A stretch of 64,000 nt of DNA from Mycolicibacterium senegalense (lineage in GTDB: Bacteria > Actinomycetota > Actinomycetes > Mycobacteriales > Mycobacteriaceae), in assembly GCF_019645875.1 (NCBI RefSeq), contig NZ_CP081000.1, positions 5,082,417 to 5,146,416 on the forward strand, given 5' to 3'. The notes below the pieces were generated by a model. That model ran no database searches. It was given only the letters and a program-made list of their open reading frames with translations, and was not told the origin of the DNA. Below are positions 1-8,400 of this stretch, in pieces. Positions within the stretch are counted from its first letter, which is position 1. Every line of letters begins with the position of its first letter. A program made the translations under genes and the position numbers.

Positions 1-254
1 TGGGGAGCTTCGGTCCCATGTTGTCCGGCCAGTTCATGAACTCGCCGCAGGGTTCCCAGGTGCTCCAACACATGCAGCAACAGATGGTCGACAGGTTCCC
101 GCAGGTTATCCCCGCCGGCCAGTCGGCGGGTGTGCTGTACGTGGTCGACGGCGACGCCGAGGTGCGCGCCGACATCCAGTTCGCCGACGAGGTGGGAGCG
201 CTCTGGCGCCGCGCGTTCGGCGAGTCGCCGGAACCGGTACTCGAAGAGGAGTAA
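1..254 (+). CDS. Hypothetical protein, possibly 5'-truncated by the window edge
   Basis: The reading frame is open from base 3 to the stop at 252-254, so this may be the 3' end of a longer gene. An ATG at 18 preceded by GGGGAG about ten bases upstream would instead give a complete 78-residue protein. The product is hydrophilic, Gln/Met-rich near its start (repeated MQQQ-like turns) and acidic at its end (VLEEE). No known domain is recognised. It ends four bases before the next gene, so the two are probably co-transcribed. It sits in the cargo part of the integrated element. Confidence 0.55.
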   Translation, partial: GSFGPMLSGQFMNSPQGSQVLQHMQQQMVDRFPQVIPAGQSAGVLYVVDGDAEVRADIQFADEVGALWRRAFGESPEPVLEEE

Positions 255-258
255 GTAC

Positions 259-936
259 ATGATCCATTCCGCCGAGCAGCTCCATGCACTCGTCGCCGCT
301 TGCGAGCAGTTCCGCGGCTCCGAAGCCCCTGATGGCTACCGCGACGGCCTCGCCCTCTGCGTGATCGACAGCGTGCAGTCCACGGGCGTCACATACAGCA
401 GCGTGGAGAACGTCGTCGCCAGATACCGCGCCTACCGCCGCGAGCAGGGCGGGGATCCGAATCGCGATGGTGCAGTCGAGTTGCTGGCCATCTTCGACGA
501 GCTAGACGGGCCGGAGGGATGGGCGAAGAAGATCGGCAACAGCAACCGGACCTCCACCCGCGGCGGGGTGCTCAAGTCCGAGGCGATCCGCGATGCGGCC
601 CGCGTGCTCGACGCCGCGGGGATCAGCGACAGCGCCGGACTTCGGGATGCGGCCGAGGACGGGTCGCCGATGGATCAGGTAAGCACGGCATGGTGCGCGG
701 TCAAGGGGCAACGCAGCGGGATCACGTGGCACTACATGCTGATGCTTGCCGGCATCCCGGGCGTGAAGCCCGACCGGATGATCTGCCGGTTCATCGCTGA
801 CTCCTTGGAGCTGCCCCGGCGCGGTGTTACGCCGACCTTCGCGCTGGAAATCCTGACCGCCGCGGCGAAGGAGATGGGCATGTCGCCGACCGATCTCGAT
901 CATGCTGTGTGGCAGTTCCAGCGGATCCGGAAGTAG
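259..936 (+). CDS. Helix-hairpin-helix (HhH-GPD-like) hypothetical protein
   Basis: A 225-residue protein starting at ATG 259 just after the upstream stop; GAGGAG lies about eight bases before the start. The N-terminal part is all-helical. The C-terminal third contains SGITWHYMLMLAG followed by IPGVKPDRMICRFI, which resembles the hairpin-helix and the conserved aspartate region of HhH-GPD DNA glycosylases. Family membership is inferred from pattern only and catalytic activity is unproven. Its place directly upstream of the ABC-3C genes in mobile-element cargo makes a DNA-repair or conflict role possible, but no substrate can be stated. Confidence 0.6.
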   Translation: MIHSAEQLHALVAACEQFRGSEAPDGYRDGLALCVIDSVQSTGVTYSSVENVVARYRAYRREQGGDPNRDGAVELLAIFDELDGPEGWAKKIGNSNRTSTRGGVLKSEAIRDAARVLDAAGISDSAGLRDAAEDGSPMDQVSTAWCAVKGQRSGITWHYMLMLAGIPGVKPDRMICRFIADSLELPRRGVTPTFALEILTAAAKEMGMSPTDLDHAVWQFQRIRK

Positions 937-1140
937 AACTTCGTCGGCCCTCGTGGCATCCGGGCAGGTGGCTACGTAGATCGATCGGCCACCGTGTTAT
1001 CGGTTGCGGGTGGGTGGTACCCGTGACGAGAGTAGTGTCCGGAGTCGGGGCCGTCGCGCTAGCCATCCCGCCGCCGGGTTAACTTCTGGGCGAGCGCCAG
1101 TTGGACGAACAGTTGACCAACCAAGGTCGGAGGAGGTCAC
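937..1140. promoter_or_regulatory. Intergenic leader of the ABC-3C genes
   Basis: A 204-base gap without a convincing coding frame. It ends in a strong Shine-Dalgarno sequence, GGAGGAGGT (1130-1138), immediately before the GTG start at 1141. A promoter for the following three-gene unit is expected here, but no clear -35/-10 pair stands out. Confidence 0.4.
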
Positions 1141-2337
1141 GTGAATCCGCCTTCTGACGGACCCAGCCATTCTGCCTCCGCGTCTGCACTGGGGTACCTC
1201 CACCAAACCCGCTGGGGGCTTCTCGAACTCCTCCGGTCGAGGTCGGACGATCCGACTCGCAGCCTGACGATGGAGATGTACGACGACGTCGCCTGGGACG
1301 AAGCAGGAACCCCCACGGACCTCAAGCAGCTGAAGCTGCACATCGGGTCGGCTCCTCCGAATCTCACCGATGCGTCGACCGATCTGTGGCGCACACTACG
1401 GGTGTGGATGGACGGCTCCTCGCCGGGCGATCCGTACGGCCCGGTGTTGAGCTTGATCACCACAAGCAGTGTGGGTGTGGACTCAGCCGCTTCATACCTT
1501 CGGACGGTCAACAGGGACCCCACGAAGGCGTTGGCCAAGCTGGAAGAGACCGCCCGCACGTCCACGTCGAAAGAAACCGAGACCTCGCGCAGCCAGTTCC
1601 TCGCGTTGAGTTCCGCGAACCGCGCGGCGTTCATTGAACGTGTCTACGTCATCGACCAGTCGCCGGATTTGGATGGCGTCGACGAAGAAGTCGCCCTGAC
1701 TCTCAGATGGCTAGCGCCCAGCGAGCACTTTGACACGTTCATGGACCAGGTGTGGGGATGGTGGAGCCGTACATCGCTGAGGATGCTTCAGGGGCAGCGT
1801 GGACCTGTAACCGTCGCCGAGGCGCAATCGGCACTCGAACGCATTCGTGACGGCTACTCCAGGGAGAACCTCCCGATGCTGGTCGAAGCCGATGAATTGC
1901 AGATCGACCCGTCTTCGCATCACGACAGGACGTACGTCAAGCAGTTGAAGTTGCTGCAGGTGAGACCTCGGCCGATCGAGAAGGCGATCATCGACTACCA
2001 GCGTGCCTACCTTCAGGAAACTCGGTGGCTGGACCGGCACCTGGTCGACCTAGAAGAACTCGACAAGTTCACCGAACGCCTCGTTGACGAGTGGGAGCGC
2101 GCTTATGACCACATGTGCGACCAACTCCCTGATGACGCCAGCGAAGACGATAAGAGGGCCGCCGGACGTTCCTTGTTGCACTCGCTGTGCAACGAGTCTG
2201 CGCTCACTATCCGGGTGCGTTTTCAAGAACAGTTCCACGCTCGCGGCCGGAGACATGCTCTCGCGGACAACCGGACAATCGGCTGGTATCCGAACTTTGA
2301 GGAACATCTCGAAGAAGTGCTCCTTAAGACCAGCTAG
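1141..2337 (+). CDS. ABC-3C effector component with Cap4-like restriction-endonuclease domain
   Basis: A 398-residue protein starting at GTG 1141 behind GGAGGAGGT. The N-terminus shows the pattern of Cap4/DUF4297-type PD-(D/E)XK nucleases: G18-Y19-x-x-Q22, then E45 and D48-D49, then Q63-x-K65, the expected D...QxK catalytic set. The C-terminal half (roughly 250-398) is helical, charged and ends in a FEEHLEEVL helix, fitting the shared C-terminal domain of ABC three-component systems. It is followed by a small protein and a DUF3732-type ATPase, the standard ABC-3C order. Probable role: DNA cleavage as the toxic arm of a defence system. The nuclease assignment is by motif; the system assignment is mostly from context. 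Confidence 0.72.
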   Translation: MNPPSDGPSHSASASALGYLHQTRWGLLELLRSRSDDPTRSLTMEMYDDVAWDEAGTPTDLKQLKLHIGSAPPNLTDASTDLWRTLRVWMDGSSPGDPYGPVLSLITTSSVGVDSAASYLRTVNRDPTKALAKLEETARTSTSKETETSRSQFLALSSANRAAFIERVYVIDQSPDLDGVDEEVALTLRWLAPSEHFDTFMDQVWGWWSRTSLRMLQGQRGPVTVAEAQSALERIRDGYSRENLPMLVEADELQIDPSSHHDRTYVKQLKLLQVRPRPIEKAIIDYQRAYLQETRWLDRHLVDLEELDKFTERLVDEWERAYDHMCDQLPDDASEDDKRAAGRSLLHSLCNESALTIRVRFQEQFHARGRRHALADNRTIGWYPNFEEHLEEVLLKTS

Positions 2338-2410
2338 TCAGTCTCAATAGACGTATCTGCCGGTCGACACGCCTTCGGGTGCGTCAACTTGGCGGGAGTG
2401 GCCACCCCGC

Positions 2411-2908
2411 ATGACAGGATCGTCTGTTATGCAGCAGTGGAGCAGACGAAACCCGGCGGTGGCAGATTTGCTGAACCCCGCACTTGTGGCGACGGTGGTC
2501 TCCTCCGCCGCGGTCCAGTACGAGAGCAGCGCCGCCGGGCCGATGCCCTTCGAGCTCTCGTTTCTGCTCACCCCGCTGGTCTTGCATCGGGACACTCGTC
2601 TATCGCTTCCTCAGCGCACCAACTCTCATCTCACCAAGTGGGTCTCAGACCATGCGGTGCTTGCCGCAGGGTTCGGTGCCCGCGCGAAGTCCCTAGTCGA
2701 GCCGACCAGGGAAGGCCTCCGTTTCGGAGTCCGAGAAGGTGCCATCGTTTTCGATGGCGCAACGATCACCGGTTACATGGGTTCTAAGCGCCCGGCACGA
2801 ATCGGGGATGTTGCTGATGTCGTGAAGAAAGCGGGATTCGTCGGCAGGTGGTTCACAAAGCTTGACTCGCCTGCCACCGCATTCGCTCTTCTCGGCGTCA
2901 CGGTCTAG
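2411..2908 (+). CDS. ABC-3C middle component
   Basis: A 165-residue protein starting at ATG 2411; an in-frame ATG at 2429 is an alternative start. It has the size and features of the middle component of ABC three-component systems: an N-terminal segment naming the missing partners (RNPAVADLLNPALVA), then a compact mixed domain with LSFLLTPLVLHRDTR and a C-terminal FTKLDSPATAFALLGV. It has no catalytic motif. It ends three bases before the ATPase start, so translation is probably coupled. It is thought to bridge the effector and the ATPase; that role comes from family knowledge. Confidence 0.7.
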   Translation: MTGSSVMQQWSRRNPAVADLLNPALVATVVSSAAVQYESSAAGPMPFELSFLLTPLVLHRDTRLSLPQRTNSHLTKWVSDHAVLAAGFGARAKSLVEPTREGLRFGVREGAIVFDGATITGYMGSKRPARIGDVADVVKKAGFVGRWFTKLDSPATAFALLGVTV

Positions 2909-2911
2909 GCC

Positions 2912-4933
2912 ATGCAGTTACTCGGATTGGCGCTATACGCACATGACGGACGTCGGCGAGACGTTCGATTCCGCCCGGGCCGGTTGAACATCGTGACCGG
3001 CGAGTCGAAGACGGGGAAGAGTGCACTCCTGACCATCACCGAGTTCTGCCTTGGACGGGCGAAGTTCCTGGTGCCGGCCGGTCCGATCACAGACCACGTC
3101 GCGTGGTACGGATCGCTGTGGCAGGTCACCGACGACCCGAACGGGCCCCGTGCTTTCGTGGGCCGGCCCGCGCCGCCTAAGGGGCAAGCGTCGGTGAGCC
3201 GAGCCATGCTGGCTTTTGGAGGGCATGAGCTCGACTTCTTCGATTTCGAAGATCTCATCGAGAATACGGATGCGGACGGTGTTCGCCGTGAACTCGGTCG
3301 GCGCATTGGGATCGTGGAGAATGTGATCGAGTCTCGTGGACCAGGTGTCAGCCAGGCGCCGTTCGAGGCTGGCCTGGGGCACGCCGCGCTGCTGTGCTTC
3401 CAAGATCAGGGAGAGATCGCGAGCCAGAGCCTGCTGTTTCATCGGCAAAGCGAACATGCCGTCGCGCAGCACCTCAAGGACACCATCCCCTACTTCCTCG
3501 GGGCGCTGCCCGCGGACGCCGCGGCGTTGAGGGCGGCACTTCGTGACGCGATCCGCGCCCATCGGCGCGCAGAGCAGCGACTGTTGGCCGCCGAGCAAGA
3601 GGCCGAGACAGCTGACGCCACCCTGCGTGGACTCCTGGCCGAGGCATACGCGGCGGGCCTCACAGCAGAGAATGGACTCACGGAGGGGGCACACATCGTT
3701 GCCGCCTTGCGCGAGGCGCTCCACGCAGCGCGAACCGAGCCCGAAACGGCGGACCAAGCGGTAGGCACGGACGCCGACGATGTCGCGCTCCAAGACCGCC
3801 GGCGGGACCTGCTGCGCCGACGCGGTGAGCTCCGCGACGATCTAGAAGCAGTGATGGACAGCAGGGCGCTGCTGCTCGAGCGGGCCGAATCCGAACGCGA
3901 CTTCGAGACTGCCGTTGAATTACACGCCGGACGCTTGACGAGTCTTGAATTGCTACCGCCGCAGCAATACCGCGGGGAGACCGGCAGTGAGACTGATCAG
4001 GCGGCGGGAGCCTGCCCTCTGTGTTCCAGCGAGCTCGTTCACCCTGACCCGACGCCGTCGGCCCTTGCTGAGCGGCTGCAGGCTCTTCGCGGCGAGCTGG
4101 ACCTTCTTGATGCTGCCCCAGAATCCCGCCGCAGGGTCCTCACGGAGCTTGAAGGCGAGGCGAACCGACTACGTCAGGAACTGATAGCGGTGGGCGCCGC
4201 GGTCGAGGCCCTCAACTCGGCTGACGAAGCGATGCGTGCACAACGCGACGCGATCGCGACCAGGAACTACACGCGCGGTCGCATCGAGGCGTTGTTGGGG
4301 GTGGTGACTTCCAGCACTGGCGAATCGCTTGACCGACTCCGGAGGAGTGTCGAAGGGGCCGCGGAACGGGTTGCCCAACTCCAGGCGGAACTCGACCCCG
4401 AAGCTGATCGCGAACAGCTCACTTCGCGCCTCAACATCGTCGGCAGGACGATGACTGAACTCGCCGAGCAGCTGGGGCTGGAGCACGTGGAGGAAGGTGT
4501 CCGACTCGACCTTGCGAACCTCACCGTCGTGACCGATACCAACACCGGACCGCTACCCCTCGTGCGAATCGGAAGCGGGGCAAACTGGGTCGGATACCAC
4601 CTCGCTACACACCTTGCGCTGCACAAGTACTTCACCGAGAACGCGCGGCCGGTGCCGCGATTCTTGATGATCGATCAGCCGACCCAGGCGTTCTATCCAT
4701 CGGACGTCGAGAAGAACGCAGGAACGGTCAACGACGCTGACCGCGAAGCCGTGCTCGCGATGTTCAGAGCGATGAGGGACGTTGCCGAAGCGCTGGCCCC
4801 GAACATGCAGATCATCGTCAGCGACCACGCGAATCTCGTCGACGAGGAGTGGTTCCAGGACTCGGTCGAGCACATCTGGCGTGGTGGCGAGGCTTTGGTG
4901 CCGGTGGAGTGGATGCACGACGCTGAGCCGTGA
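2912..4933 (+). CDS. DUF3732-type ABC ATPase of the ABC-3C system
   Basis: A 673-residue SMC/Rad50-like ATPase. Walker A GESKTGKS is at residues 30-37. A long central coiled coil rich in Ala, Glu and Arg carries a zinc-hook-like C368-P-L-C371. The signature-like GSGAN lies near 554-558, the Walker B strand ends in IDQPTQ with D588, and the switch histidine is in SDHANL at 639. The Gln after the Walker B Asp and the DQPTQ/SDH motifs are typical of DUF3732 proteins. It presumably senses a nucleic-acid trigger and licenses the upstream nuclease. ATPase identity is firm; the defence role follows from family and context. Confidence 0.85.
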   Translation: MQLLGLALYAHDGRRRDVRFRPGRLNIVTGESKTGKSALLTITEFCLGRAKFLVPAGPITDHVAWYGSLWQVTDDPNGPRAFVGRPAPPKGQASVSRAMLAFGGHELDFFDFEDLIENTDADGVRRELGRRIGIVENVIESRGPGVSQAPFEAGLGHAALLCFQDQGEIASQSLLFHRQSEHAVAQHLKDTIPYFLGALPADAAALRAALRDAIRAHRRAEQRLLAAEQEAETADATLRGLLAEAYAAGLTAENGLTEGAHIVAALREALHAARTEPETADQAVGTDADDVALQDRRRDLLRRRGELRDDLEAVMDSRALLLERAESERDFETAVELHAGRLTSLELLPPQQYRGETGSETDQAAGACPLCSSELVHPDPTPSALAERLQALRGELDLLDAAPESRRRVLTELEGEANRLRQELIAVGAAVEALNSADEAMRAQRDAIATRNYTRGRIEALLGVVTSSTGESLDRLRRSVEGAAERVAQLQAELDPEADREQLTSRLNIVGRTMTELAEQLGLEHVEEGVRLDLANLTVVTDTNTGPLPLVRIGSGANWVGYHLATHLALHKYFTENARPVPRFLMIDQPTQAFYPSDVEKNAGTVNDADREAVLAMFRAMRDVAEALAPNMQIIVSDHANLVDEEWFQDSVEHIWRGGEALVPVEWMHDAEP

Positions 4934-5131
4934 GTTTGCCACCGCGCGGCGAGCCGCCATATAGCTGAGGCCACCCATGGCTGCAGCGCGCACCGCGAGG
5001 TCTATTCGCCGCCACTGCATCCGCCGCGGCGCCGGTGGATGCAACGGTGACCCGTCAGTGCACTACCCGAACCCGTCGAGGTGTGCAGACCCTCATCGAC
5101 ACTAACCGTCGCATGTGCGAAAATCCCACAT
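4934..5131. promoter_or_regulatory. Intergenic region upstream of the XRE-ImmA gene
   Basis: A 198-base region between the ABC ATPase stop and the XRE/ImmA start. No complete gene is visible. The last 30 bases are AT-richer (cgaaaatcccacatatgg), suggesting a promoter very close to the start and possibly self-regulation by the XRE domain. No clear dyad operator was identified by eye. Confidence 0.35.
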
Positions 5132-6214
5132 ATGGATGGGAAGGTACTCGGTGAGCGTATCGCCCAAGCGCGCGGCGACCTCAACATCACGCAGGAACAC
5201 CTCGCCAACCGTATCGGTATCGAACGCACCGCTCTGGGCCGAATTGAGAAGGGCGAGCGCAAGGTATCCGCCGTGGAGTTAGTCAACCTTGCTTCGGCGC
5301 TGGAAGTTCCGCTGGCGTGGTTCGTGCGTGACCCACTGCCCGCTGTTGTGAGCCGCCGTACCGACGCTGCCCCCTCTCACGAGGTGACCGCTCGTTTGGA
5401 CCGTCAACTGGAACTATTCTCTGGCGACGTCGCGTCGCAGCTCACCTCCGGCGTGATCACTCCGGCTACCGACAAGCCTTCTTGGCGTACGCCAAGAACC
5501 CACCCCGAGGCTGAGCGGACGGCACTAGAGGTCCGCTCCTATCTTGGTCTGGATAACGGGCCTTTACTCGGCTTAGCGGCTATCGCCGAGCGGTTCGGCC
5601 TCTATTCGTGCTCCCTGGCACTGGGCAATGGCGGAGCTGACGGCGCTCTCGTCGAGGTTGCCGAGGGTGTCGCTGCTGCGGTAATCGACGGGGACGCCCG
5701 GCCTGGGCGCCGGCGCATGTCGCTGGCACACGAGCTTGGGCACTGGCTGTTCGGTGACCCGTACGATCTCGGCGCTGATGACGTGGAGAAGATGATCAAC
5801 TCCTTCGCGACGTACTTTTTGGCTCCCCGCTCGGGAGTCACCACGTTGTGGAACCAGCACCTTGGCGACTCTGTACGTGACCGGACGATACGCGTCGCCG
5901 CAGCGTTCAGAATGTCGTGGTCGGCGGTGATCTTGCACTTGCGGAACCTGGCCCTGATCAACGAGGGTGAATTCCGCTCGCTGGACGGCCGTATACCCGT
6001 ATCCGGGGAGTTCGCCAAGCTAGGCATCACCCTAGATACCGAGGAGTTGAAGGCGCCATCGTTGTCACCGGGCATCACCGCGGCCATAGTCGAGGCTTAC
6101 GTGGACCGACGTGTGTCTGCAGCGCGGGTGGTGGAACTCCTTCGCGGCAGCCTTGAAACGGATGATCTTCCCGAACAGCGTGTGGAGTCTGCCGCCGATT
6201 ACGCGAGCCTGTGA
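5132..6214 (+). CDS. XRE-family HTH / ImmA-IrrE (M78) metallopeptidase
   Basis: A 360-residue protein. The start at ATG 5132 places the helix-turn-helix at the N-terminus; an upstream in-frame ATG at 5081 would add 17 unrelated residues. The XRE domain covers about residues 5-62 (LNITQEHLANRIGIERT). A metallopeptidase domain follows with H200-E-L-G-H204 and a downstream E-xxx-N-x-F-A motif that supplies the third zinc ligand. ImmA/IrrE proteases cleave repressors in response to DNA damage or invasion; fused HTH-protease forms often regulate their own neighbours. It overlaps the next gene by four bases (GTGA), so the pair is translationally coupled. Confidence 0.85.
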   Translation: MDGKVLGERIAQARGDLNITQEHLANRIGIERTALGRIEKGERKVSAVELVNLASALEVPLAWFVRDPLPAVVSRRTDAAPSHEVTARLDRQLELFSGDVASQLTSGVITPATDKPSWRTPRTHPEAERTALEVRSYLGLDNGPLLGLAAIAERFGLYSCSLALGNGGADGALVEVAEGVAAAVIDGDARPGRRRMSLAHELGHWLFGDPYDLGADDVEKMINSFATYFLAPRSGVTTLWNQHLGDSVRDRTIRVAAAFRMSWSAVILHLRNLALINEGEFRSLDGRIPVSGEFAKLGITLDTEELKAPSLSPGITAAIVEAYVDRRVSAARVVELLRGSLETDDLPEQRVESAADYASL

Positions 6215-6771
6215 CGGGCGCCGACGAGACCCGCTGGGTGATGGACACGCCTACCTTCACCCACTTCTGCCGTGCAAAACGTGAGGACGTACTGCACCGA
6301 CTCGCCCCGCAGGGACTGATTCTCATTCCTGACACCGTCGATGTGGAGATCGGGCGTGGCAGGGAGCTCGGCTACGACCTCCCCGACATTGACAGTCTTC
6401 CGTGGGTGGAACGTGGCATCCTCACAGAGGACGAGGAGACCCTGCAGTTGTTGATCAAGGTCGACATGCCGTCGAGGCCGGGCGATCCTCCAACGAAGAA
6501 CCTCGGCGAGTGTGCGGTGTTGGCGTGCGCCGCGGAGCGCGGGATGACCGCGGTGATCGACGACCGCGCCGCCAGGGAGCAAGCGCGCGCCCGGAAACTG
6601 CGGTTCGTGACCACCATGCACATCATCATCGAGGCGTACCGAGCCCTGGACGACATCGACGCGGACGCTGCGGAGCATCTGTACGAGGCCCTGTTGGCGA
6701 CTGACATGCGTTTGCCGCGTCTGGAAAGCGTGATCGGGTGGGGCTATGAGATGGAGCTGCTGCCGGGATAA
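6211..6771 (+). CDS. PIN-like domain protein coupled to the ImmA regulator
   Basis: A 186-residue protein starting at GTG 6211 inside the stop of the XRE-ImmA gene. An early strand ends in VMD (D12), as in PIN nucleases. A later segment, GECAVLACAAERG followed by VIDDRAAREQA, matches the conserved acidic helix and strand of PIN domains. The C-terminal helices are conserved in length. The probable activity is Mg-dependent RNA cleavage. The two-gene cassette resembles proposed XRE-protease/PIN toxin-like modules. Activity and toxicity are inferred, and nuclease-dead members exist. Confidence 0.7.
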   Translation: MTGADETRWVMDTPTFTHFCRAKREDVLHRLAPQGLILIPDTVDVEIGRGRELGYDLPDIDSLPWVERGILTEDEETLQLLIKVDMPSRPGDPPTKNLGECAVLACAAERGMTAVIDDRAAREQARARKLRFVTTMHIIIEAYRALDDIDADAAEHLYEALLATDMRLPRLESVIGWGYEMELLPG

Positions 6772-6849
6772 CCCGCTGCGCTTGATCGCGGCAACCTAAT
6801 CTCATTCCCTGCGGGGTTTGTTGTGGGTCCAACGCGATAGCTTCCAGCC

Positions 6850-7053
6850 ATGGTGACCTACATGTTGAGTGAGTCCGCCGAAGGCTGGGTGCTCTACGAC
6901 GATGAAGGCAGAACCGCGATATTGCATGGCGATCTCAGTACGGTGCTGCTCGACGCCGCCAAGGTGATGCGCACGAACAACGATCCCGTACGTGGCGGCT
7001 GGACCATAGAGCCCGGCACCGAAGTGCGGACACTGCGTTTCCTCCCGAGGTAG
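6850..7053 (+). CDS. Small hypothetical protein (67 aa)
   Basis: A 67-residue acidic protein with an even, non-repetitive composition and no signal peptide or membrane segment. It starts at ATG 6850 without a clear ribosome binding site. It ends 12 bases before the end of the convergent Nudix gene. No family is recognised. The coding call rests on the open frame, codon pattern and good fit between neighbouring genes. Confidence 0.45.
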   Translation: MVTYMLSESAEGWVLYDDEGRTAILHGDLSTVLLDAAKVMRTNNDPVRGGWTIEPGTEVRTLRFLPR

Positions 7054-7065
7054 GGCCCCGAGCTG

Positions 7066-7494
7066 TCACACGCGCACGAGATTCACTCCATCATGCGCAC
7101 GCGACTGCGGCAACTCTTCAAACGCATCCAGCACACGCACCCCGAACGCCGGAACCATCGCCGATTGAACTTCTTCCTTTGTCATCCAACGGATCTCACG
7201 AGCCTCCTCGGTCGCGCGCGGCTCGCCCGTCGTTGGCCGACAGCGGTACACCAACGCGACGATCCCGTGAGTCAGATTCTTGTAGACGCCAGTCAGCCGC
7301 TCGACGGTGACCTCAAGTCCGGTCTCCTCCAGCACCTCACGTCGAACACCGGCCTCAAACGACTCATCGAGTTCGAGGACTCCCCCCGGCGCCTCCCAGT
7401 GGCCGTTGTCGTCGCGCTTGATAACGAGGACCCGGCCATCGTCGCGGATCACGATGCCAGCGACGCTGACCGAATGTTTCGGTGTGGCTGCCAT
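7066..7494 (-). CDS. Nudix hydrolase, Pif-like
   Basis: A 142-residue Nudix protein. ATG at 7494 is chosen because AGGAG lies eight bases upstream; a TTG at 7500 is too close to that site. The Nudix box is complete: GGVLELDESFEAG followed by REVLEETGLE. It is divergent from the GntR repressor gene. In pSAM2 the plasmid immunity factor Pif carries a Nudix motif and blocks redundant transfer between element-bearing cells, and it also sits beside the regulatory genes. The enzyme class is certain; the Pif-like role is inferred from position. Confidence 0.85.
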   Translation of the reverse strand: MAATPKHSVSVAGIVIRDDGRVLVIKRDDNGHWEAPGGVLELDESFEAGVRREVLEETGLEVTVERLTGVYKNLTHGIVALVYRCRPTTGEPRATEEAREIRWMTKEEVQSAMVPAFGVRVLDAFEELPQSRAHDGVNLVRV

Positions 7495-7548
7495 GCGCAA
7501 GACTCCTCTGCGGCCGACTCCATTAGTGACAGGGGACGTGTCGTTTCC

Positions 7549-7567
7549 CTAGACTAGTCGCCTAGAC
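7549..7567. promoter_or_regulatory. Candidate GntR (KorSA-like) operator, upstream site
   Basis: The sequence CTAGACTAGTCGCCTAGAC lies in the Nudix-GntR divergent gap, 20 bases before the GntR start. It contains the perfect palindrome GACTAGTC (7552-7559) and the box TAGTCGCCTAG (7555-7565). The same box, with one change, forms the arms of the dyad upstream of the Pra-like gene. Autoregulation by the GntR protein is the simplest explanation. Confidence 0.65.
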
Positions 7568-7587
7568 ATGTATGGGAAGGTTCTCAG

Positions 7588-8367
7588 GTGCTGCAACTTG
7601 GCCAGATCGACCGGGCGGACGATAAGCCGCCGTATCGGCAGATCGCCAGCATGTTGCGCGACTCCATCAGCTCTGGCCGGCTAGAAGCCGGTGAACGTCT
7701 GCCCTCCGAGGCCGAGCTGATCGAGCATTTCGGCGTCGCTCGGATGACGGTCCGGCAGGCCGTGCAGGAACTGCGCGCCGAAGGCTTGGTGATCTCCGAG
7801 CATGGCCGCGGCGTGTTCGTGCGACCTGCTCCCCCAATCAGGCGACTCGCATCTGATCGCTTCGCGCGGCAACATCGTGCCAGCGGCAAAGCCGCATTCA
7901 CCGTCGAAGCGGAGAAGTCTGGCCATACACCCCAGGTCGACAACATCACCGTGATGCGCGGAAGGCCGGACTCGGTGGTCGCCGAACGCCTTCGACTTAA
8001 TTCAGATGATGAAGTCATCGTTCGATCACGGCGCTACCTCGCCGATGGCAAGCCGGTCGAAACCGCGACCTCGTACATCCCGGCCGGATTCGCCAAGGGC
8101 ACCAAGATCGAACAGACCGACACCGGGCCGGGCGGCATCTATGCGCGCCTCGAAGAGGCCGGCCATACCCTCGCCCGGTTCACCGAAGAGGTCGGCGCCC
8201 GAATGCCCACCCCCGAAGAACGCCGCGCCTTGCAACTTCCGCCAGGGGCACCTGTTCTCACCGTGGTCCGCACGGCCTATGACACCAATGACGTAGCCGT
8301 TGAAGTGTGCGACACGGTGAAGGTGGCATCGGCCTACCTGCTGGAGTACGACTTCTCCGCGCGCTGA
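7588..8367 (+). CDS. GntR/UTRA repressor, KorSA-like
   Basis: A 259-residue regulator starting at GTG 7588. The N-terminal winged helix (about residues 14-80) shows the GntR pattern YRQIASMLRDSI, RLPSEAELIEHFGVARMTVR and RGVFV. The C-terminal UTRA ligand domain has SRRYLADGKPVETATSYIP. In pSAM2 KorSA, also a GntR protein, represses pra and its own gene and so keeps the element integrated. Here the gene lies between two copies of a shared operator box and just upstream of a Pra-like gene, which supports the same circuit. The regulator class is certain; the KorSA role is inferred. Confidence 0.88.
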   Translation: MLQLGQIDRADDKPPYRQIASMLRDSISSGRLEAGERLPSEAELIEHFGVARMTVRQAVQELRAEGLVISEHGRGVFVRPAPPIRRLASDRFARQHRASGKAAFTVEAEKSGHTPQVDNITVMRGRPDSVVAERLRLNSDDEVIVRSRRYLADGKPVETATSYIPAGFAKGTKIEQTDTGPGGIYARLEEAGHTLARFTEEVGARMPTPEERRALQLPPGAPVLTVVRTAYDTNDVAVEVCDTVKVASAYLLEYDFSAR

Positions 8368-8400
8368 AACACCGCGAAACCACCAACTGCGCCCGAACGC

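Noticed and set aside
130..258. Upstream extension of the HhH-like gene in the same frame
   Set aside because: It overlaps the upstream gene in another frame, has an Arg/Ser-rich shadow composition, and ATG 259 with GAGGAG upstream is a better start.
5081..5131. Earlier in-frame ATG for the XRE-ImmA gene
   Set aside because: The 17 extra residues have no similarity to XRE N-termini and ATG 5132 starts directly at the HTH.
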